DNA of 45,879 nt, taken from positions 1 through 45,879 of the forward strand of contig UQHS01000015.1 in NCBI GenBank assembly GCA_900540845.1. The letters run 5' to 3'. This DNA comes from an uncultured Collinsella sp. GTDB taxonomy: Bacteria; Actinomycetota; Coriobacteriia; Coriobacteriales; Coriobacteriaceae. Within the stretch, counting starts at the first letter, position 1. Each line of letters opens with the position of its first letter. The position numbers were made by a program, and so were the translations under genes. Below the pieces are notes generated by a model. That model did no database searches. It was not told the origin of the DNA and saw nothing but the letters and a program-made list of their open reading frames with translations. Below are positions 31,442-39,281 of the stretch, one piece after another.

Positions 31442-33109
31442 CTACCGGGTACGCCATTTTGCTGTCTTTCCTGTTCCATCGCTGACGATGGTTTTATCCA
31501 CATTTTTCATCTTCGCCAACAGGTTCGACACCTTCTTGGCTTTTTGCGCATCGGTGAGGCCGGAGGGGAGAAGGTCGCTGAGGAGGGCGGTGATTTTCGC
31601 GCGCGACGCGGGCCCTGTTTCTGAGAGCATCTGAATGACAAGCGCCTTGCAGGCCTCTTCGTTGAGACCTTTGCTGCGCGTGTACGATACCTCCTGCCCC
31701 GTCTTCGAAGCCAAGGCGTTCGTGATAGAGATGTGGGGATACCTGCCCTCGATAAGCTTGAGCCGATGCAGCTCCGCCGCCTCCTCGTTCGTGATCTCCT
31801 CGCCTTTCTGAACCTTGTCCAAAAGGTAGACGATATCCATCGGGAGGTCCGGCTTGGCGTAGAGGAGCCTGCTGTAGCTCTCGTTGATGGTCTTGCCGCA
31901 GACACTTACGCGCACGCGGGTTGGATCCGAAAGGTCGTAGGTGGGTAGGGGGAAATACCGCTTTCTCTGCATCTGAAATACCTTGGGGATTCCCATGGCG
32001 ATGGTGTCGATCATGTCCATCTGCACCATCGCCTCAGAAAGGAAGGGGTTGCGGTAGTAGCTTGGTTTAAAACCCGGTTGCATCGCGTTTTCGATTGTCC
32101 CTGGAATGAAGGACCCTTCGTTTAGGAACACGAGGTGGTCCTCGAATTCCTCGACGTTGATTCGCCCCTGCATGGAATAGTCCTGATGGGCGATGCAGTT
32201 GTTCAGGAGCTCCCTGATGATCTCGGGCTCGTACTGGTCCGCCTCAAAGGGAAATAGGCTCGCGCCATTTGCGTTGAACCGGTACTTCTCGTTGCGGATT
32301 TTCGCGAGGACCTGGTCGATCGCGAGAAGGAAGGGCGGCTTGAAGTGCTCGTAAGAGGTCACTGATCCGTTGGAGGCGTAGAGCGTCCAGGTGATGCGCG
32401 GGCTCATCCCATTGAGCAGCTGGGTGGATTCCGGCTTGCCGAGCAGGATGAGCGTCGTCGGGGTGATTTTGCCGTTTTTGGTCAGGTTTGCCATATCGAG
32501 GATTGTGCGGTCATCCATGTCCGCGAACGCTCCGGAGTGGCGCCGGTGCTTGGAGAGGAAGAGCTCTATCGCCTTCTTCACGGCCTCGGGGTCGAGGTCC
32601 TCGAAGGTGGCCTCTTCGATCTCCAGGGCGCTCCAGTCAGGCCTCTGCATTTGGCGTATCTGCTCGTACTTATCTATGGGGAGCGGCCCGAGCGATTCGC
32701 CCTCGCGCGCCCATGCCGCATTGTTGAATGCCGTCGGCATGCCCGGCGTCGCGGCGGGGATTTGAAGCGCGAGGATGCGTTTGCCGTCAATCCTGAGTTC
32801 ATGGATCTCTCTCAGGGCAAGGCGGTTGTTCGCGCGATCCGCGATTTCCTTTTTAAGGGACCGAAGGTTGGCCGGATTTCCTTCTTGGTAGGCGGTTCCG
32901 CACGCGATCTTGTCGTTGTCCATGCCGAAGATAAGCCAGGCGTCTTGTTTCCCGCGCAGGATCGCCTCGTTGCTCAGCGCGGAGAAGTACTTCCCGAGGT
33001 CCCTGAAGCTGAAGTCGCCTTTTGCTTCCTTGAGTTCGATGACCTCGCTCTCGTAGGGCTTCTCGATACGGGCGATGAGTTCAAGGACGTCGTGATCGCT
33101 GTAGTGCAA
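31442..33109 (-). CDS. AlbA_2 (Schlafen-type AAA_4) putative DNA-binding protein
   Basis: A 555-aa protein of the family often labelled ATP-dependent DNA-binding or transcription regulator. The N-terminal AlbA_2 domain (residues 1-150) has ESEVIELKEAKGDFSFRDLGKYFSALSNEA and DAWLIFGMDNDK; the middle has a GHKL-like segment, ELLNNCIAHQDYSMQGRINVEEFEDHLVFLNEGSF, typical of the family; the C-terminus looks winged-helix (ETGPASRAKITALLSDLLPSGLTDAQKAKKV). The start is TTG 33109, directly in front of a dense operator array; a weak ribosome site makes it uncertain. Members occur in defence and mobile islands; the role here is unknown. Confidence 0.85.
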   Translation of the reverse strand: MHYSDHDVLELIARIEKPYESEVIELKEAKGDFSFRDLGKYFSALSNEAILRGKQDAWLIFGMDNDKIACGTAYQEGNPANLRSLKKEIADRANNRLALREIHELRIDGKRILALQIPAATPGMPTAFNNAAWAREGESLGPLPIDKYEQIRQMQRPDWSALEIEEATFEDLDPEAVKKAIELFLSKHRRHSGAFADMDDRTILDMANLTKNGKITPTTLILLGKPESTQLLNGMSPRITWTLYASNGSVTSYEHFKPPFLLAIDQVLAKIRNEKYRFNANGASLFPFEADQYEPEIIRELLNNCIAHQDYSMQGRINVEEFEDHLVFLNEGSFIPGTIENAMQPGFKPSYYRNPFLSEAMVQMDMIDTIAMGIPKVFQMQRKRYFPLPTYDLSDPTRVRVSVCGKTINESYSRLLYAKPDLPMDIVYLLDKVQKGEEITNEEAAELHRLKLIEGRYPHISITNALASKTGQEVSYTRSKGLNEEACKALVIQMLSETGPASRAKITALLSDLLPSGLTDAQKAKKVSNLLAKMKNVDKTIVSDGTGKTAKWRTR

Positions 33110-33138
33110 GGTCGCTTCTAACGGGCTTGCGGCTGATA

Positions 33139-33261
33139 TTTAGTCGTAAGATACGACTAAAAATCGAAATCAAGGCCATTCTAGTCCAATCTAACGACTA
33201 GAAATAAGGATATTGGACTGGCTGTTGGACTAAATGTTGAAACGACTCGGGTTTAGTCCAA
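33139..33261. promoter_or_regulatory. Array of seven TTTAGTC-type operator half-sites
   Basis: TTTAGTCGTA (33139) with TACGACTAAA (33152) is a perfect 10-bp inverted repeat; TCTAGTCCAA (33180) faces AACGACTAGA (33193); TTGGACT occurs at 33213 and 33225 (TTGGACTAAA); TTTAGTCCAA lies at 33252. They fill the 218-bp divergent gap between the AlbA_2 gene and the small HTH gene, so a regulator, plausibly one of these two products, binds cooperatively here. Confidence 0.75.
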
Positions 33262-33327
33262 TCGGTACTTAGCGGTCGCTGCTGTCGGGTTGTCCCCGTG
33301 AACAGAAGAACGAGGACAAAGGAACCC

Positions 33328-33588
33328 ATGGCTCATATCAGGAGAAGCGAGGCACTCGAGGCCAGGCTTTCAGCTGAGAGCCTGGCCTCCCTCGACGAAT
33401 ACGAGCTGGCTGCGGTTCAGCTTGCGTTCACGAATGGCAAAGTGACTGCCAGGGAGCTCGCCGACCACATCGGGCGCACGCGCCGCACGGCCGGCAGCGT
33501 TCTCAAGGGGATTTCGGGTCCTTCCGGTCCGTTCGAGTGGCACGGCTCCGCCGTCAACGATCCGGGGCAGTACTACTCTCTGCGATAG
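33328..33588 (+). CDS. Small helix-turn-helix protein, 86 aa
   Basis: A compact DNA-binding-like protein: residues 26-62 (YELAAVQLAFTNGKVTARELADHIGRTRRTAGSVLKGIS) form a helix-turn-helix similar to winged domains at the ends of AlbA_2 proteins. I start at ATG 33328, with AAAGGA upstream; GTG 33298 is in frame without a ribosome site. It is divergent from the AlbA_2 gene and next to the operator array, so it may be its regulator. Positions 33589-33782 carry no gene, only GAAGAAT/TGCGA-type short repeats and a 14-bp ATACCTGCGGAAAC that recurs at 33836. Confidence 0.65.
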   Translation: MAHIRRSEALEARLSAESLASLDEYELAAVQLAFTNGKVTARELADHIGRTRRTAGSVLKGISGPSGPFEWHGSAVNDPGQYYSLR

Positions 33589-33782
33589 GGTTCGCACCTA
33601 TTTCGCACCCTCGTCGCATCGGCACCGGAGGCGGGTTTCACGCGAAGAATCTGCGAAGAATTGCAACGGATCGCCGCCGCGAAGAATTTGCGAGGAAAGA
33701 ATTGAGCGAAATCAGGCAATACATACCTGCGGAAACAAGGGGATGCGAAGGGTTACCGCCAATGAATAGCGCTGTAAACGGG

Positions 33783-33832
33783 CCCATGCCCGGAGGCTGT
33801 AGGTTCAAATCCTGCCCCGCGACCAAAAACTT
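33783..33832 (+). repeat. Decayed third att scar of the fMet tRNA 3' half
   Basis: CATGCCCGGAGG, GGTTCAAATCC and GCGACCAAAAACTT follow in the order and spacing of the tRNA 3' half and its flank, with about ten differences from attL. No 5' tRNA half precedes it. It marks the right end of an older insertion that carries the AlbA_2 segment. Confidence 0.75.
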
Positions 33833-33849
33833 CGAATACCTGCGGAAAC

Positions 33850-34266
33850 GCGAGCGCGGGCATGATGGTCAACCCCGCGTTCCTGCTCAACCACATCGGA
33901 GAGCTTGTAGCGTTCCTCGCGCTTATCATGATTGGAAAGTGGGCCATCAACATGGTTCTCGGCGTTGTCCTTCACGCTGGGTTTAGCCCCTCGCTCACCA
34001 TAGCGGCGGGTCTTTCCCAAATCGGCGAGCTCTCGTTCCTCATTGGGCAGACGGGCGCGGCGCTTGGCGTTTTGAGCCGGGACCAGTACAGTCTGATTCT
34101 GGGTGCGGCGGTGCTTTCTATTGCATGCAATACATTTGTGTTTAAGGCGCGCGGTCCCATCGGGCAAGCGTTGGGGCCGCGCGCCGATCACCACGGGTCT
34201 CTATGGCGAGGGATCGAGCCTCGTGTCCGAGGCTGCGGCCAACTCCACAGCAAACGCGGTCGATGA
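33850..34266 (+). pseudogene. Truncated CPA2-type cation/proton antiporter remnant
   Basis: The frame reads GMMVNPAFLLNHIGELVAF, MIGKWAINMVLGVVLHAGFS, LTIAAGLSQIGELSFLIGQT and SLILGAAVLSIACNTFVF, the last membrane helices of a KefB/CPA2-like antiporter. The N-terminal two thirds are missing, cut off exactly at the att scar. Near 34180-34200 the tail shifts frame: the other frame continues with GLYGEGSSLVSE. So the gene is beheaded and frameshifted. It is a host gene broken at the island border. Confidence 0.8.
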
Positions 34267-34447
34267 GTGCCAAAGCTGCGGGACCATGGATGCTCTGAGC
34301 GATTTTTCTCTGCCATCCGGGCGTCGTGCGACCCCTCCCGATATGCCGTTCACGGGTAAAAACGCGCCGTTCGCTGATGAGGGCAAAAGGAAAAATATTC
34401 ATCAACCTGCTGCTTTTGCAGGAAAATATACAAAACGACCTTCTGAC

Positions 34448-34611
34448 TTGTACATTCATGTTCAATGCAAGCGGGCGAACGCGCCCGAGTTGTTCACTGC
34501 AGAGAATAAACTCGACAAAATCCCAGGATACGTGTCAGGAATAATGGACAACTCCTGTCACTTGTACAGTCAGATACAGCGTTGTACAGCCATGTTCACT
34601 TGCGGTATAAA
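34448..34611 (+). promoter_or_regulatory. Promoter and triple operator before the HutC-type regulator
   Basis: -35 TTGTAC (34582-34587) and -10 TATAAA (34606-34611), 18 bp apart. TTGTACATTCATGTTCA (34448) and TTGTACAGCCATGTTCA (34582) are near-identical 17-mers; TTGTACAGTCAGATACA (34562) is a third, exactly 20 bp before the second. The last covers the -35. This fits repression with looping by the GntR protein or a global regulator. The rest of 34267-34637 has no gene. Confidence 0.7.
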
Positions 34612-34673
34612 AACAGTGTCAAACAAGTAGGGCGGCCTTGAAGTCGGGTGGATCTGAATCAGGAGGATGCAAG

Positions 34674-35408
34674 ATGTCGATTGCGGTAAGCAACTCAGTC
34701 CCTCGGCACGTGCAGGCCGCCAATTTCATTCGCGAGCAAATTTACCGTCACGAATGGGCGGGCGACTCTCAGATTCCGTCCGAGTTCGAGCTCGCCGAAA
34801 TGCTCGGCATGAGCCGCGGAACGGTCCGTAGGGCAATCGCCTCCCTGGTCGAAGAGGGTCTCCTCGTCCAAATGCGCGGCAAGGGTACCTTTGTCTCGAC
34901 GACATCGATTTCCCATCCCTCCGGCTCGTGCTTGCTCTCGTTTGCCGAGTCGCTCAAGTCCCAAGGGGTCGAGTTCAAGACCAAGGTGGTAAAGCACGAG
35001 GTCATTTCGGCGAACGCATTCCTCAGTGGAAAACTCGCCTGCGCCGTGGGCGCCCCCGTTCTGCTGCTCAATCGCGTGAGAAGCACCGGCGGTGAGCCGA
35101 TTATCTACTTCGAAAGCGCCCTGAGCCTCACGGCGTGCCCGGGTCTCGAGGACTACGACTTCAACGAGGTGAACCTGTTCGAAACGATTGAACGTGCCTA
35201 TGGGGTCCATATTGGTTACAGCAAGGCCCAGTACGCCGCTCGCGTGGCGGGGGAGGAACGCGGCGAGTTTTTGGGCATCAGCCCCACGGCCCCCGTTCTT
35301 CACCTGCAGCAGCAGATCTTCCTCGAGAACAGCGTTCCCATTGAATGGAGCAATGTTTGGCTGAGGTCGAACCGCTACGTGGTTGGAACTGTTCTTCAGC
35401 GGGTGTAG
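34674..35408 (+). CDS. GntR-family regulator, HutC subfamily
   Basis: A 244-aa regulator: winged helix-turn-helix in residues 5-75 (ANFIREQIYRHEWAGDSQIPSEFELAEMLGMSRGTVRRAI, MRGKGTFV) and a UTRA ligand domain (80-240; VLLLNRVRSTGGEPIIYFESAL, APVLHLQQQIF). UTRA domains bind sugar phosphates or related effectors. ATG 34674 has AGGAGG 7 nt upstream. It precedes the PTS operon by 129 bp and most likely represses it; the operators at 34448-34598 suggest autoregulation. Confidence 0.93.
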   Translation: MSIAVSNSVPRHVQAANFIREQIYRHEWAGDSQIPSEFELAEMLGMSRGTVRRAIASLVEEGLLVQMRGKGTFVSTTSISHPSGSCLLSFAESLKSQGVEFKTKVVKHEVISANAFLSGKLACAVGAPVLLLNRVRSTGGEPIIYFESALSLTACPGLEDYDFNEVNLFETIERAYGVHIGYSKAQYAARVAGEERGEFLGISPTAPVLHLQQQIFLENSVPIEWSNVWLRSNRYVVGTVLQRV

Positions 35409-35469
35409 GCATTTTATTCAACGATGATCTGCTCGGCGAGGGGTGACCCTCCTCGTCCCATGGGCGCTA

Positions 35470-35499
35470 TCTCAAAATCTCGGGTCTCAAAATCTCGGA
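35470..35499 (+). repeat. Tandem 15-bp duplication before the PTS genes
   Basis: TCTCAAAATCTCGGG is followed directly by TCTCAAAATCTCGGA. It may change spacing in the leader of the PTS operon. A GAGG-GGTGACC-CTC hairpin lies just before, at 35437-35456. Confidence 0.7.
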
Positions 35500-35537
35500 A
35501 TCACGTGCTACATGCACGGTAAAGAAAGGACGAGCAC

Positions 35538-35963
35538 ATGAAGTTCATTTTGGCATCACACGGTCGATTTGCGGAGGGCCTGCTCGACAGCATCAACATG
35601 CTGCTCGGGCCGCAGAGCGACATCGAGGCGTACGGCCTGTTTCCCGAGGAGGAGCCCGCGCGCCTTCGCGAGCGTCTCGAAGCCGCAATCGAGGGGTGCG
35701 GGGACGACGAGGTGTTCTTCTTCACCGATCTGTACTTTGGCAGCCCGTTCAACCGTGTGGTCGAGCTGGCGCGCACGCGGGACCTGTATCACATCACCGG
35801 TATGAACCTTCCGGTTTTGATTGAGGCGATTGTGGCGCGCAACGGCGGTGCCTCATGCGAGGGGGTTCGCAACGCTGCGATGGCGGTTGCCGGTGACAGC
35901 GTGAAGGACGTACGAAGCCTGTTGGCGGCGGATGAATCCGCCGAGGAAGAGGAGGAGTGGTAA
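35538..35963 (+). CDS. PTS EIIA component, mannose family
   Basis: Cytoplasmic phosphocarrier, 141 aa. ILASHGRFAEG has the phosphorylated His8, and VFFFTDLYFGSPFN and VLIEAIV follow as in ManX/AgaF-type EIIA. It takes phosphate from HPr and passes it to the EIIB encoded next. The C-terminus is an acidic tail (ADESAEEEEEW). GAAAGGA lies before ATG. Its stop overlaps the EIIB start (TAATG). Confidence 0.94.
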   Translation: MKFILASHGRFAEGLLDSINMLLGPQSDIEAYGLFPEEEPARLRERLEAAIEGCGDDEVFFFTDLYFGSPFNRVVELARTRDLYHITGMNLPVLIEAIVARNGGASCEGVRNAAMAVAGDSVKDVRSLLAADESAEEEEEW

Positions 35964-36457
35964 TGAGGAACGTGGTTTTGGCGCGTGTGGACGACCGCTT
36001 GATTCACGGCGAGGTCGTATCGGTGTGGACGCCGAGCCTCTCTGCCAATTGCATCCTGGTTGTGGATGACGGTGTGGCGGCGGACAAGTTCAACGTGCGC
36101 GTGTTGAAGAGCCTGGCGCCCAGCGGTGTGAAGGTGTTCGTCTCCACGACCGAGAAGGCGGTCGGCGGTCTTATGAAGGATCCCGTGCCGGGCGAGAAGG
36201 TCATCGTCCTTACCAAGTCTCCGATCACGTATGCCAAGCTGGTCGAGGCGGGCGTGCCCATCAAGGAGGTTAACCTCGGTGGTATGGGCATTCGCGGCGA
36301 GCGCAAGCCCTTCATCAAGAACGTTGCCGCCGACCCTGCCGAGATCGAGGCGATCGAGTATCTTCGCTCCGCCGGCGTGCATGTGTATTACCAGCTCGTG
36401 CCCGAGCAGGCCGTTATCGAGGTCGATGAGGCGCTGAGCAAGGCGAAGGAGGGATAA
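35963..36457 (+). CDS. PTS EIIB component, mannose family
   Basis: A 164-aa phosphotransfer domain: VLARVDDRLIHGEVV carries the active His15, followed by ILVVDDGVAADKF and VNLGGMG, all typical of the mannose/sorbose EIIB fold. It phosphorylates the sugar as it passes EIIC and EIID. GGAGGAG ends the EIIA gene and serves as ribosome site. The split EIIA and EIIB, unlike the ManX fusion of E. coli, are usual in AgaBCD-type systems. Confidence 0.95.
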   Translation: MRNVVLARVDDRLIHGEVVSVWTPSLSANCILVVDDGVAADKFNVRVLKSLAPSGVKVFVSTTEKAVGGLMKDPVPGEKVIVLTKSPITYAKLVEAGVPIKEVNLGGMGIRGERKPFIKNVAADPAEIEAIEYLRSAGVHVYYQLVPEQAVIEVDEALSKAKEG

Positions 36458-36460
36458 ACG

Positions 36461-37234
36461 ATGACTATCGTCCAAGCTGTTCTGTGTGGCTTGCTGTACT
36501 GGATCGCGGTGGGCAACCTGCCGTTTGCAGGTCTTTGGTCCATTCAGCGCCCGCTTGTGTGTGGTTTGCTTACGGGTCTGATTTTGGGTGACCCTGTTGC
36601 CGGAGCTGTGACCGGCGGCACGATTAACCTCGTGTACCTCGGCTTCATTTCCGCCGGCGGCTCCATGCCCGCTGATATGGCGCTCGCGGGCATTCTCGGC
36701 ACCGCCTATGCCATCGTCGGCGGTATCGACGCCGAGACCGCACTTGCCCTGGCAGTCCCGATCGGCATTCTCGGCACCATCGTGTGGTACCTGCGCATGA
36801 CGTTCGACTCGGTCTTCGTCCATCTCGCCGATCGCTTTATCGAAAACGAGCAGTACGACAAGATTTGGATTGCAAACGTTGTCCTGCCCCAGCTGTTCGC
36901 GCTGGCGATCACCGCGATTCCCTGTGCTTTGGCGGCGTATTTTGGCGCGTCCTACATCTCCGGCATGCTGGAGGCGCTGTCCGGCCCAGTGCTGACGGTC
37001 TTCCAGGTGATCGGTGGACTTATGCCTGCTCTGGGTATTGCGATTACGCTGCAGTACATCTTTAAGGGTGAGGCGATCGTCTTCTTGTTCGTCGGCTTCA
37101 TTTTGGCGGTGTACTCGGGTCTCGGCCTGCTGCCGCTGGGCGTTATCGCCCTGCTCGTCGCCGTTGTGTACGTTCAGCTTTCTTCCAACCAGCAGCCCGT
37201 CGCTGCCGTTGCCGAGGATGAGGAGGAGTTCTAA
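36461..37234 (+). CDS. PTS EIIC component, mannose family
   Basis: Membrane channel subunit, 257 aa, with about eight hydrophobic stretches. The family signatures RPLVCGLLTGLILGDPVAG and GGTINLVYLGFISAGGSMPAD are plain. The acidic end (AAVAEDEEEF) is cytoplasmic. It starts 3 nt after EIIB and overlaps EIID (TAATGG). It forms the transporter with EIID; sugar specificity is not readable. Confidence 0.94.
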   Translation: MTIVQAVLCGLLYWIAVGNLPFAGLWSIQRPLVCGLLTGLILGDPVAGAVTGGTINLVYLGFISAGGSMPADMALAGILGTAYAIVGGIDAETALALAVPIGILGTIVWYLRMTFDSVFVHLADRFIENEQYDKIWIANVVLPQLFALAITAIPCALAAYFGASYISGMLEALSGPVLTVFQVIGGLMPALGIAITLQYIFKGEAIVFLFVGFILAVYSGLGLLPLGVIALLVAVVYVQLSSNQQPVAAVAEDEEEF

Positions 37235-38091
37235 TGGCGGATTCCAAGAAGATGGCACGCGAAGGTGGCCTCATTCCCAAGAAGGACCTGATCAAATCTT
37301 GGCTCATTTGGGAGTCTTTCCCCCAGACGTGCTACAACTACGAGCGCATGATGGGCCAGGCGATGGCGCATGTGTTCGCCCCGATCGCCAAGCACCTCTA
37401 TAAGAACGATCCCGACAAACGCCGCGAGATGATGAAGCGCGAGAGCGAGTTCTTCAACGTCCACGTCGAGTTCGGTGCATGTATTCCCGGCATGGCAATC
37501 GCCATGGAAGAGCAGAAGTCGATCGACGACAAGATCCCCGGTGACTTCATCACGAACATCAAGACCTCCCTCATGGGTCCGCTCGCCGGTGTGGGCGACA
37601 CGATCTGGCAGGGCGTAGTCATTCCGATCCTGCTCGCCATCTGCATCGACATAACACGTGCAGGCACCGGCAACGTATGGGGAGCGCTGGCTTACGCCGC
37701 CATTATCCTCGCCGCCGCGTATGCCCTGAGCTACGTCAACTTCATGTTCGGATACAAAGCCGGCTCCGAGGCTGTCGTCGACTTCCTGGAAAAGGGCACC
37801 TTGAACAAGATCCTCAAGGGAGCCTCGATCATGGGCTGCATGGTAATGGGCGGCCTGATCGTCAACTACGTGACCGCTACGTGCGGCATCGAGTTCTCCT
37901 CTGCGGGCCAGACGTTCAACATCCAGGCGGATCTGCTCGACAAGGTCATGCCAAAGATGCTCCCGCTCGCCTTCACCATGCTTATTTACTGGCTGCTCAA
38001 GCGCCGCTGGAGCTCGATTAAGATCATCGGCCTCATCATTGTCATCGGCATCGTCGGCGGCCTGACGGGCATCCTCGCCTTTGGCGCATAA
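37234..38091 (+). CDS. PTS EIID component, mannose family
   Basis: Membrane partner of EIIC, 285 aa. The cytoplasmic N-terminal half shows SWLIWESFPQTCYNYERMMGQAMAH and FFNVHVEFGACIPGMAIAMEE; the core motif TSLMGPLAGVGDTIWQGVVIPIL is diagnostic of the family, and membrane helices follow to the end. The next gene lies 141 bp further. That gap has an ACCCTG-CTT-CAGGGT hairpin and two copies of GTCAAAAAACG (38155 and 38194), but no clear promoter. Confidence 0.95.
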   Translation: MADSKKMAREGGLIPKKDLIKSWLIWESFPQTCYNYERMMGQAMAHVFAPIAKHLYKNDPDKRREMMKRESEFFNVHVEFGACIPGMAIAMEEQKSIDDKIPGDFITNIKTSLMGPLAGVGDTIWQGVVIPILLAICIDITRAGTGNVWGALAYAAIILAAAYALSYVNFMFGYKAGSEAVVDFLEKGTLNKILKGASIMGCMVMGGLIVNYVTATCGIEFSSAGQTFNIQADLLDKVMPKMLPLAFTMLIYWLLKRRWSSIKIIGLIIVIGIVGGLTGILAFGA

Positions 38092-38232
38092 CGCCGAGCC
38101 CGAATAGCCCTACGGGCGCGTGTCGCCCAAAACACGTATCACATCCACGAATCAGTCAAAAAACGAACCCTGCTTCAGGGTCTGGGCAGTGCTGTCAAAA
38201 AACGCCCAGAATCCAACGGTAACGGAGGAATC

Positions 38233-39279
38233 ATGAAAGCATTGGTCATGTCTAAACCGGGCGACGTCAAAGTCACCGAGCTCCCGACCCCCGAGCCGGC
38301 TGCGGACGAGGTGCTCATCGCCATCAAGGCGTCCGGCATCTGCACCAACGACATCCGCGACTTCAAGGGAGATTGCAACTACTCCTATCCGCGCATCGGC
38401 GGACACGAGTACTGCGGCACCATCGTCAAGCTGGGAAGCGGCGTGGACGAGCGTCATTTCCACGTGGGGCAGAACGCCGTGTCGTACATCATCGAGGATT
38501 GCCATACGTGCCATCTGTGCCGCACCGGCAACGAGAACATCTGCCTCGATCATCTGACCAGCAAGGTGTTTCACAACCCCGATGGCATCTCGGGCTACTG
38601 CGGCTTTGCGGAGTTCATCACCGCCAAGGCGGACGACGTGATGGTGTATGAGTGCGAGACGTCGTTCGAGAAGATGGCCTTTACCGAGCCCCTCGCATGC
38701 TGCGTTAACAGCGTGAACCACTGCGATGTGCGCTTTGGTCAGGATGTGGTTGTTGTGGGTGGCGGCACCATGGGCCTGCTTCACGTGATGCTGCTCACGC
38801 GCAAGGGCGTTCGCGTCATCGTGAGCGAGCCTTTGGCGGAGCGCCGTGAGCGCGCACTCGCCCTGGGGGCCTCAGCTGTTATTGACCCGATGGCATCCGA
38901 TCCGGTTGAGCAGCTCAAAGAGCTCACCGACGGCCGCGGCGCCGACTTTGTGTTCAATACCTGCGCGCATCCCAAGATTGCAGCGCAGGCGATCGACATG
39001 ACCGCCGCGTGCGGAACGTGCGTGATGTTTAGCTCCATCCATCCTCGCGAGGACATTCCGGTGGATGCCAGCGCACTGCACACGTTCCAAAAGACCATCA
39101 CGGGTGCGGTGAGCCCCACGGTGCGCGCATATTACGAGGCCGTTCAGCTCATCGATAAGGGGATTATCGACCCGACCGTCCTGACGGAGGGCGTGTTCGA
39201 CTACACGGATTTCTACGCGGCGATGGACACCGCTTGCCGTCCCGATACCTACAAGGTCATCCTGAAGTTTGGTGAATAG
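38233..39279 (+). CDS. Zinc-dependent medium-chain dehydrogenase (sugar-alcohol type)
   Basis: A 348-aa MDR oxidoreductase. Catalytic zinc ligands are Cys37 in KASGICTND and His58-Glu59 in GGHEY; the structural zinc site is Cys90, 93, 96 and 104 (CHTCHLCRTGNENIC). The NAD domain has VVVVGGGTMGLLHV near residue 172. It resembles sorbitol, idonate and galactitol-1-phosphate dehydrogenases. In this operon it probably oxidises the imported polyol phosphate or sugar acid to a keto form. ACGGAGGA lies 4 nt before ATG. The kinase gene starts 2 nt after its stop. Confidence 0.88.
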   Translation: MKALVMSKPGDVKVTELPTPEPAADEVLIAIKASGICTNDIRDFKGDCNYSYPRIGGHEYCGTIVKLGSGVDERHFHVGQNAVSYIIEDCHTCHLCRTGNENICLDHLTSKVFHNPDGISGYCGFAEFITAKADDVMVYECETSFEKMAFTEPLACCVNSVNHCDVRFGQDVVVVGGGTMGLLHVMLLTRKGVRVIVSEPLAERRERALALGASAVIDPMASDPVEQLKELTDGRGADFVFNTCAHPKIAAQAIDMTAACGTCVMFSSIHPREDIPVDASALHTFQKTITGAVSPTVRAYYEAVQLIDKGIIDPTVLTEGVFDYTDFYAAMDTACRPDTYKVILKFGE

Positions 39280-39281
39280 CC

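Noticed and set aside
34103..34630. 175-aa forward ORF before the HutC-type regulator
   Set aside because: It starts inside the antiporter remnant in a shifted frame and runs through the promoter and operators; only GLYGEGSSLVSE belongs to a real protein.
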